Assembly: GCA_030295235.1 (NCBI GenBank)
Contig: AP026172.1
Coordinates: forward strand, 310,001 to 374,000
Direction of reading: 5' to 3'
From: Fistulifera solaris
Taxonomy: Eukaryota > Bacillariophyta > Bacillariophyceae > Naviculales > Stauroneidaceae
DNA length: 64,000 bases
Part shown: positions 56,864-64,000 of the stretch, one piece after another
How the letters are laid out: every line of letters begins with the position of its first letter
Numbering within the stretch: the stretch's first letter is position 1
Translations under genes and position numbers: made by a program
The notes under the pieces: model-generated
Databases searched by the model: none
Told to the model about the DNA's origin: nothing
Seen by the model: the letters and a program-made list of their open reading frames with translations, nothing else

Positions 56864-57169
56864 TTACATCATGGTCACTAGTTTCCGCAACGCCGCGACG
56901 ACTAAAGTTTCCCCCTCCGGCAAATCCTGAGCCACTTGTCGTAAGGTCTTTTGTGCCATTTCTTCCGTAACTTCCAATTCCGAAACAATAAGATCAATAT
57001 CTTCTTGAGCAAACGCAATACCGGTATCACAATTCGAAGCAGCTTGAATTTGGTTGGAAGAAAAGGAACTGAGTGCTTGTTGGGCTTTCGCAATGTCGAC
57101 TTCTTGTTCTTGTACGACGTCCGTGACGGAATCCAATTGTTGGGCTTGTTTGGCTTCGCCTGTGGCCAT
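56864..57169 (-). CDS. HYPK-like protein (NatA-associated)
   Basis: HYPK binds the N-terminal acetyltransferase complex NatA at the ribosome. It has 101 residues, with an N-terminal charged helix (VTDVVQEQEVDIAKAQQAL) and a C-terminal UBA-like domain: AFAQEDIDLIVSELEVTEEM, AQKTLRQVAQDLPEGETLVV, AALRKLV. The length and two-part layout match the family. The frame is intact. It converges with the TsaD-like gene, with about 120 bp between the stops, and is divergent from the next PPR gene. Cytosolic by family. Confidence 0.85.
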   Translation of the reverse strand: MATGEAKQAQQLDSVTDVVQEQEVDIAKAQQALSSFSSNQIQAASNCDTGIAFAQEDIDLIVSELEVTEEMAQKTLRQVAQDLPEGETLVVAALRKLVTMM

Positions 57170-57483
57170 TTTTTTAAGTTGAAAATTGGTTGTTGATTAT
57201 GTAGACTATAGAAAATGATTGTGCAAATGGGGTTTCGATGACAACAACAACAACTATATAAAGAAGTGGGGTCGGCGAGGAAATCGCGAAATAATAAAAG
57301 CGTGCACAATAAACGAAGCGTACAATTTGTACTGCAATCGTATGCCTATCGTCCGTTTCACCGAAACATGAAAGCCATCAAAAATCATAAAATCGCTAAC
57401 GTCGCGGCCATTTTTTTAGATAAAATCGGTCGTCGCTATAGGAACTTGTGATTGTGTTCTTCATTTGGCAGATAACAACAAAT

Positions 57484-59878
57484 ATGACAATATACAAAGC
57501 GGTCCCTTTATCACTATTGCTCGTCCCATGGACGCAAGGGCTGTTGATTGTTCCTGCTCCGTCTCTTCGTACTCAAAGTTATGCGGGACGTTGTTTCGCG
57601 ACCCCCGATGTCACATCCACCCACCGAAAGTTTTCAAAAGGAGAACACCTCGAATACAGGATACGTCGTCAGTTGAACTGATGCAAAAGTGCAATCAGTG
57701 ACAACGCTCTCTTCTTCACACGGTGAACCACAAGGTGCCTTGACGGAATCATCATCACCGGCCCTTCAGAGTGAATCGTTGCTGCGCATGGTATTAGAAA
57801 GCCAATCGTCGCAACAGGCAGAGTTGAAAGTTACGGAGTACGATTTTGTGAACTTATTTCAGCTATGGGAAGATGTATTGCCATCTGTTGGATCCATCTC
57901 TCAGTTGTCGCGTCGGGATACGGCGTTCAGTGAGCAAGACAAAGAGAACATGATACAAGCCGGTTATTATACGCAACAATTAATTGAGGCATGGACGGCA
58001 CTTTATCAAGAAGGTCGAATGACCGCCGCACCCTCCATTACAGTACTAGAGCAAGTGATGCGCATTCTTTCATCGGCACGAACCAAGGGAATGGATCGGG
58101 CCTGCCGGACTCTGTTTGATGATTGCACTGCCATATTTCATCATTCATGTCCGACATTACCCATGTACCATTCTTTGATTACGGCATTGAGCAAAAGCCG
58201 CGACAAGGGAGCCGCACATCGCGCAGAAACCTTTCTGCGTCAAGCGGCTGAACAGTTTCCCCGACTCTTCACGGCGATGGTATTACAATTGATACATTTA
58301 ATGTCGTCATGACCGCATGGGCGAAAAGCGGATTCCAGTATGGACCCGAACGAGCCGAGAAACTTATTTATTTGATGGATGAACTTGATCAGCAGTATTT
58401 GGGTGGAAAAGGGATCTTTCGTCCCAGTGTTTCGAGTTTCACGTCACTGCTGGATGCGTATGCACAAACGCTGGAGTGGGACTCGGTCAGTCAAGCCGAA
58501 CGGATCTTCAATCGATTACTGGATGAATATTTGGAAACGGGTCAAAGGGATCTCGAACCGAATGTCGCGACCTGGACCATTGTGCTGAGTGCGTGGGCCA
58601 AATTGTCGCGCAAGAACAACCGCGGAGCCGCGGTACGGGCCAATCGATTGTTGGAAAGAATGGAAAGCTTGCACAAGGAAGGGCGCATCAGTTTTGGACC
58701 AGATGCGATTGTATACATTTCTACCATGAATGCCTGGGCCTTTTCGAAAACGACGGAAGGTCCACAGCGTGCTACGGATATTCTTCTAGAAATGTACGAG
58801 CGGTATTTGGACGGTGATAACACGATGACGCCGTCAAATAAAAACATTCGTGTCGTCTTGGAAGCGTGGATAGGAAGTGAACAAGGGGATGCTATGGAGC
58901 AAGCAGAAAAAGTGATGGATGCATTTGTGGATCATTTGGATGCCATGTTATCGAGTATAACGCAAGCGGAAATGTCGGACGAAACAGTGCGGGAAGCTGT
59001 ATCTGATGTATATCGAACAATGCTATACGGTTGGTCAAAGCGCGATAAGCCCCGACAGGTATGTTCATATTACATGATCTTCTATCAAAGTTCTGGGGTA
59101 TTGCTAACCCCTGACGTCGGTAATTTTTCAGGCTTACAACTATTTGCTCGACATGGTAGATAACAAGTTGAACATTGATTCATTCTGTTTTGATCGTATC
59201 ATTGAGACGAACAATCGATTGAATGACAGCGGCGCCATTGCTCGTACAAAGGAAGTTTTTGACTTGATGGAGAAATGTCGAATCCAGGGATTGCTAAAAC
59301 CTAACGAACGGGTCTACAGCTCGTATATTCGGGCCATGGTCAAAGCCACTGTACCAGATGTTGCTCCCAAGACTTACGCACTTCTCAATCAGATGAAACA
59401 GATCCATTCTGAGGGTGATAATCAAGGAATTCAACCAACGGTATTCACTTACAACGCCGTTCTCATGGCTTGTGCCGCGACATCAAAAGAGACGGACAGC
59501 CAAAAGAAGGCAGACGCTTTTAAAATTGCGATCAATGTATTTAATGAACTACGAAACGGAAAGGGAGACCTTGCCTTCGATCATGTTTCGTTCGGAAATC
59601 TACTCCAATGCGCCAATTTGCTGCCTCAAAGTGAACAAAGAGATTCTTTGATTCGTTCCACATTCGCCTTATGCAGTAAAAGTGGTTTTGTGAACAATTT
59701 CGTTCTTCGTGATTTTCAATCCGTTGCGTCGGACGAATTATGGGTCGCCACCATGAAATGTTCCCCCGACACGGAAGTAAATGTCGATCGTCTACCGGCT
59801 TCATGGCGACGCATGACACAGCCCAAGCAGCCCGCAGAGCAAAGGTCACGGGAGCCGTTCCGGAAGTCTAGACGATGA
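57484..59878 (+). CDS. Pentatricopeptide-repeat protein with plastid-type leader
   Basis: Organelle RNA-binding protein made of PPR-like helix pairs: DTFNVVMTAWAKSG, SVSSFTSLLDAYAQTLEWDS, PNVATWTIVLSAWAKLSRKN, IVYISTMNAWAFSKTTEGPQ and TVFTYNAVLMACAATSKETD. The leader MTIYKAVPLSLLLVPWTQG|LLIVPAPS resembles signal plus transit peptide. Three losses break the frame: two near the start in A runs (A4 in the TTTTCAAAAGG stretch around 57633 and A4 at 57685-57688) and C4 at 58259-58262. An intron at 59059-59131 is phase 0 (RDKPRQ then AYNYLLDM). After correction it has about 770 residues. The RNA target is unknown. Confidence 0.85.
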
Positions 59879-60007
59879 GATTTGTGTTCGATTGTTATAA
59901 ATGAATAGTAGAGACTATTCTGCTAGACTAGTTGGTTGTCGCTTTATAAACTGCAGAAAGAAGCTGGCTGATATTTAGTTTGCGATGAAGCAACCGCTTC
60001 GTTTATT

Positions 60008-60747
60008 CTAGAGCAACGCCGAAAATGGATTCGAGCGTTCTTGGAATGAATCATCATCACTCGAACTATTTTCTATCAAAGTCTCCGATAATGAATCCTT
60101 CAGATAACTTTTGCGTTCATCCTTTTCAATCAACAGCGCGGTTATCCTTTGTTCATGAGCAGTTGAACTCTTCTGCATGGTTTTCTGAGCACTATTAGTC
60201 GATGTTTCTCTCATTATTTTCGCCTCTAAAACACAATTTTCTATCGAATATCGCGACTCCTCTCCGCTACTTTTCGGAGACCGGACTCGTACACGAATCT
60301 GATTGCTTTCTAATAAACCTTCCTCGCGGCACCTTTTCAGAACCCACAAGCGGCGGTTGTTGAGAGAAAAAAACCACGGCTGCCCGTCCTCTCCGATGGG
60401 ACCAATTAATACTTGGATGGGCGGTAGATCTTCCGGTGTCATTTCACGTCGTCGAATCGACTCCAGAGTTTCTGTAACACTCCGTCCGCATCCGCTGAAG
60501 ACAGGACGAATACGAGAATGCTGGAATCGAACGCGTGCAGGATCAACATAGATGAAGTCCGCGTCGGCGTTGCCGTTCTTTTTCGTGCTTTGGTTCTTTT
60601 TCTTTTTGCCATTCTATTAAGGGGAGATGTATGATCCTCCCGATTTTGTAAAGGATTGATTTGCTTTCTTGATACTGAGGCCATTCGTTTCTCAGAAATA
60701 TGCGAAGGAAAAAAACGTTTGAGCGATTCTCCTTTGCGTCGTTCCAA
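60008..60747 (-). CDS. Conserved protein with ParB-like segment
   Basis: The two halves join if one base is added to the A5 run read at 60583-60579. The start MERRKGESLKRFFPSHISEK leads into a lysine-rich tract (MAKRKRTKARKK). A conserved core follows: DFIYVDPARVRFQHSRIRPV, FSGCGRSVTETLESIRRREM, DLPPIQVLIGP, WFFSLNNRRLWVLKRCREEG and IRVRVRSP. The order (dPxxVRF...I.p.F..G...LP.I.V....S.NNRRL) recalls ParB/sulfiredoxin-like folds, and similar proteins exist in other algae. The serine-rich tail is disordered. Function unknown; the basic N-terminus could direct it to the nucleus. Confidence 0.7.
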
Positions 60748-61104
60748 TCTTGTTTCCGACTGAAAGTTTTTGATACGACACGATGCGGAATGCGGACAAT
60801 ATTTTAGCTAAACACAGCGCTGTTGAGTCCTCGCTGCTAATTGGTATCTATAAAAACATTTTGTTGTAGTCATTTTTGTTGAGGGGGATGTTATCCTCGC
60901 TCATTTGCCCCTTGGAGGCATTTGCATCTACAAACCCAACAAAATACAGCAAAAAAAGGAAAAAAGATGAAGCATCGATTTTAGTACATCATCTTCCGAG
61001 TATACATTATGATGAAGTAAGAAATCTAAGATGAAGAGTGTGGAAAATGAAATGGTGGGCCAGAGTTGAGACGGCCAAAAGCAAAAATGGTATCTTTAGC
61101 TAGG

Positions 61105-62037
61105 TCACCGCGAAGAGAATACCCCATTGAAAGCACCTAAACTACCAATCGCAATACCAACACCGACCGCGAATGCACCCATGAACTTGCGACGCCTTTC
61201 GCAGGCAATTACCATGGCCGCCGACTCGTCGGGACTACTGAGGATGGTAACAAAATCGTGTGCATCAGCAATGATGCGACCGGCTGCGGCAGATCGCATA
61301 TTCGGTGTAGGAATTTCGTTGACTTGCAGACATCGCTGTCCCGATATCAGCAAGCTGTCTGCGAAAATACCCGACGGATCGATCCCGCTAATGGAAAGGG
61401 CGCCCCGACGATTTCTGAACGACAAGCCAACTTTCCGACGGTTACAGTGCTTCTGTGAGGCATTCGAAACCAGATTGGGATTGCCGTCTTCGTTGTGAAC
61501 GATCAGTGAAACGGCAGTGGGGGCATCTTGAAACAGCTGACGTACTTGTTTTGCCGAGCGCTTCAGACAGGAGGCCCCATTGACAGATAATATGCGATCA
61601 CCGGCGCGTATGTTGGATCTAGCAAACAGCCCGTCGGGAGAGATTCGCGAAATATAGACTGCGTCTCCGCGTCTTCGCAAAAAGATACCGACGTTGGCGT
61701 CTGCGTGCGGTTTCCACACCCGGCAAAAGAGCAATGCGGGTCGTGAATGCGAAAAGGAACTCGTTCCGAGATGAACATCCACATCCGTCGTTGAGGAAAG
61801 CGGTACGGCGCGGACTTCATTTTCTAGTAAAGGGACACTCAAATCTGTTTCCACAATGTGATCGAGTCCTAATTCAATTCCGCTGAAACGGTCCCATTCC
61901 TCCGAATGCGAGCCATCATGATCCTCAACAATGTCACACGGTTCTAGAACGACGATATCACTTTGCCGCTCATTGAGGGACTTCCAAGGTCTATGAATAG
62001 GGGTTTCTATCGAGGGTGGCTTTGGAGATTGTAGCAT
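61105..62037 (-). CDS. Double-PDZ protein with C-terminal membrane anchor
   Basis: Intact 310-residue frame. An acidic N-terminal third (DIVVLEPCDIVEDHDGSHSE) is followed by two PDZ-like repeats. The first has NVGIFLRRRGDAVYISRISP, GLFARSNIRAGDRILSVNG and ASCLKRSAKQVRQLFQDAPT. The second has KVGLSFRNRRGALSISGIDP and GIFADSLLISGQRCLQVNEI. The last 30 residues are a glycine-rich membrane span (GAFAVGVGIAIGSLGAFNGV) close to the end, so a tail-anchored protein is likely. It may scaffold partners at a membrane. Such PDZ pairs are common in diatoms, but I know no partner. Confidence 0.82.
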   Translation of the reverse strand: MLQSPKPPSIETPIHRPWKSLNERQSDIVVLEPCDIVEDHDGSHSEEWDRFSGIELGLDHIVETDLSVPLLENEVRAVPLSSTTDVDVHLGTSSFSHSRPALLFCRVWKPHADANVGIFLRRRGDAVYISRISPDGLFARSNIRAGDRILSVNGASCLKRSAKQVRQLFQDAPTAVSLIVHNEDGNPNLVSNASQKHCNRRKVGLSFRNRRGALSISGIDPSGIFADSLLISGQRCLQVNEIPTPNMRSAAAGRIIADAHDFVTILSSPDESAAMVIACERRRKFMGAFAVGVGIAIGSLGAFNGVFSSR

Positions 62038-62724
62038 GGTGTTTATCTTGGTATACTTTTGTTTAATCGTCTAAATGAATGATTGCTGAAGGTGATGAGA
62101 CGCTTCGTATTCGCGTTACTGGTATAGAACGGTTAGGAGGTCTTTGCCGTTCCTACGAAAACTCTTGCCCTTCCGTACTGGTACCAGGTATTGCATTCTA
62201 CGTGCTTCTAAGTAGGTCGGCGTTGCTGAAGATACGGGTTTTAATAAGTGACGTCCGATACGTGATACCACTACTAGAGTCTGTCAAACCAAAGAACACG
62301 ATGGTGAATTGATGAAATGGTGACATCCTTGTTCAAGCTGACGCCTACAATCAAGAGCTACATTCTTCTTTCGGTTTTTCTCCACGCACTTTTTAGTTTT
62401 AGCGTTTGCGGTTCTGCGGGTTTCGGTTTCTTGGATTTTCTGTTTTCTGTCTTCCGTGGCGGACCACGGAACTTTTGCGAGAAATAAATAAATATTCTAC
62501 TCCGTGTCCTTGTAGTTCGAAATCCATCGCGCAATTCTTCCACGTTGCAGTGAGCCAGATACCGGAGCGAATGAATACCTGAAAGGCGGACTGATGGACT
62601 GACGCTTACGAATGTTTGCGCACGAGATGTTGACGAAAATGACGACATTCGATCCCGAATGAATAAGTAGACCTTGATATCACATTTCGAGTACAGAAGA
62701 GAATTATGACTTTCTCGTATGACC

Positions 62725-62751
62725 TGTCGTCTGTCGTCTGTCGTCTGTCGC
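62725..62751. repeat. 7-bp tandem repeat
   Basis: The unit TGTCGTC is repeated almost four times in a row. It lies in the gene-poor stretch 62038-63312, where I see no supportable gene. The frame 62706-63023 runs across it and is therefore unlikely to be real. Confidence 0.7.
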
Positions 62752-63361
62752 TGAACGCTGAAGTCGTACATGTCGTTCAAGATTCAAGACTCAAGACTGA
62801 ACATGTACTGACCACAGGAAGCTGTTTGGGTTTAGGGACTTTTAAGGAACGATACAACAGTACATCTTTGACTATAAGTCTCGAGTCACGAACGAGTACT
62901 CTATTGTGGAATAATTATGGCCAAAGAACAAGCAGGGTTGATGGGGGCGATTGGTTGGCTGTTGGCTGGTTGACGGTTACAGGAACCGTGAACGTTCCCA
63001 TTGACATTTCTCTACTTTTATGAGACGAATGACAAAAATTTACGTTTACTATGTACGATGTAAAATGCAAAATGTCAATGATCTTGAGAAGGGAGAAAGA
63101 AGAAAGCCCTTTCGTCTTTCATTCTCGCACTTCACGTCTCGCTGCCCACAGCCTGTTCCCGGACTTTTTCCAGTAATGCGCTGCTTCCTATCGGTCATCC
63201 ATTTTATTTTCTCCCCCAAAACATTCATTTTCTAGTTTCAAGTTTTTCTGGTTAAATCAATTTAACCAAGCTATGGCTCCTTTACTGAGATATAATTCTT
63301 TCGAAAGCTACAATGGAACTGTACACAATGATACGTTCAGCAGCGAAAGATTCGCCGCCCC

Positions 63362-64000
63362 ATGAAATCGCAGCTGGAAGCGATTGTGCCGATTTTATGC
63401 ACGCTCACAAAGAAACGCGTTCGCTTCAATGAGCACCTAAATGTAACATTTGACCCAGTGAATCCCTATTATACAGACGACGATATTGCAACAAAATGGT
63501 GGGGCGAAAAGACTTTATTGGAAGTACGGCAAAGGGCGAGAAAGCTCAGCACTTCACTTCGACAGTCCTCACGAAGTCACGATTGCGACCTTACGATGGC
63601 ACACCGAAAAATCACGTTGATTCTAAAAAGGGATTTCAATTCATTGTTAAAACTGACAAGAACTTCTCCGGATCAAGATCTTTCCTCCTGGTGTTCTCAC
63701 GACGACGGTCGGCGGGGGTTGGAACGTTTTACGTCAAAAGTGTATGCCAGTTTTCGAAAGCGAGACGTGGCCGGAACGGTCTCTGCGGTTCTAGAAGAAC
63801 AGCAACGTCAATCTCTCTCTCATTTCAAGGACCCCGAATTGATAGCGCAGGCTTCCAGAAGAGTATCGCAAAGGTCAAGGTCACTGGCAAACTTCTTTGG
63901 TGCAGCGGATGCAAAGCAAGCGTTGTCGAAAAGAGTTAAAGAACCCACGCGCACTGCACCTGCTCGGAAGAAGAGTAAAATTTGTGAAGAAAGTAGCATA
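63362..64000 (+). CDS. Diatom conserved protein, cut by the window end
   Basis: The frame from the ATG at 63362 is open to the last base (213 codons so far), so the gene continues outside. It has the diatom-type motif KKRVRFNEHLNVTFDP followed by YYTDDDIATKWWGEKT, then a helical region with DGRRGLERFTSKVYASFRKR, VAGTVSAVLEEQQRQSLS and DPELIAQASRRVSQRSRSLA. I know the order (VRF...YT..E...WW/F...RGLE...VL.EQ..Q...DP..IA) from many diatom proteins, without a function. An upstream ATG at 63313 would extend it (MELYTMIRSAAKDSPP) if one C of C4 (63358-63361) is surplus. Confidence 0.75.
   Translation, partial: MKSQLEAIVPILCTLTKKRVRFNEHLNVTFDPVNPYYTDDDIATKWWGEKTLLEVRQRARKLSTSLRQSSRSHDCDLTMAHRKITLILKRDFNSLLKLTRTSPDQDLSSWCSHDDGRRGLERFTSKVYASFRKRDVAGTVSAVLEEQQRQSLSHFKDPELIAQASRRVSQRSRSLANFFGAADAKQALSKRVKEPTRTAPARKKSKICEESSI

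Noticed and set aside
62358-63235. Several open frames including 62706-63023 and 63020-63235.
   Set aside because: They run through a 7-bp tandem repeat and have no protein-like features.
1-64000. CRISPR arrays, rRNA genes and tRNA genes.
   Set aside because: No spaced direct repeats and no rRNA-like blocks seen; no cloverleaf could be recognised by eye, though a tRNA search program could still find one.

Overview
The window looks like nuclear DNA of a pennate diatom, most like Phaeodactylum tricornutum; the species is an inference. The evidence is compact intron-poor genes (introns about 64-170 bp, GT-AG), bipartite plastid leaders with an aromatic residue at the cleavage site (SSA|FAPRP, VIA|FQSPL, GVS|FTAAP), a tryptophan synthase alpha-beta fusion, cathepsin X-like proteases, CoDi-type copia remnants, several protein families I know only from diatoms, and GTACC-rich intergenic patches. 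About 35 genes are supported.

Layout. 0-9 kb: two tandem SKP1-like genes, Mago nashi, plastid tryptophan synthase, a NudC-like protein and a plastid membrane protein. 10-17.5 kb: a mitochondrial carrier, then two paralogous small membrane/coiled-coil genes separated by a near-complete LINE-type retrotransposon. 17.8-23.7 kb: CacyBP/SIP, an ankyrin protein, mitochondrial ribosomal protein mL53 and an HMG-box protein. 23.9-27.2 kb: a decayed copia element without reverse transcriptase. 27.7-37.6 kb: a J-protein, a helicase-associated-repeat protein, a plastid carotenoid-oxygenase homologue lacking its iron ligands, a tRNA-splicing endonuclease subunit, an aldo/keto reductase and a Maf pyrophosphatase. 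39-47 kb: two diatom-specific proteins, a secreted J-protein and two cathepsin X-like proteases. 47-64 kb: RPC4, an alpha/beta hydrolase, a DUF1279 plastid protein, TsaD/OSGEPL1, HYPK, a plastid-type PPR protein, a double-PDZ protein and several unknowns.

The genes are mostly unrelated housekeeping functions, with no operon-like pathway. Shared themes are tRNA and translation (TsaD, Sen2/34-like, mL53, RPC4, HYPK), ubiquitin and chaperone work (SKP1 pair, CacyBP/SIP, NudC, two J-proteins) and plastid import.

An important caveat: about half of the conserved genes need one to three single-base corrections to read through. Nearly all sit in homopolymer runs, in both directions. I read this as consensus error in a long-read assembly, not pseudogenes. 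Coordinates below span the whole gene, including such breaks and introns.
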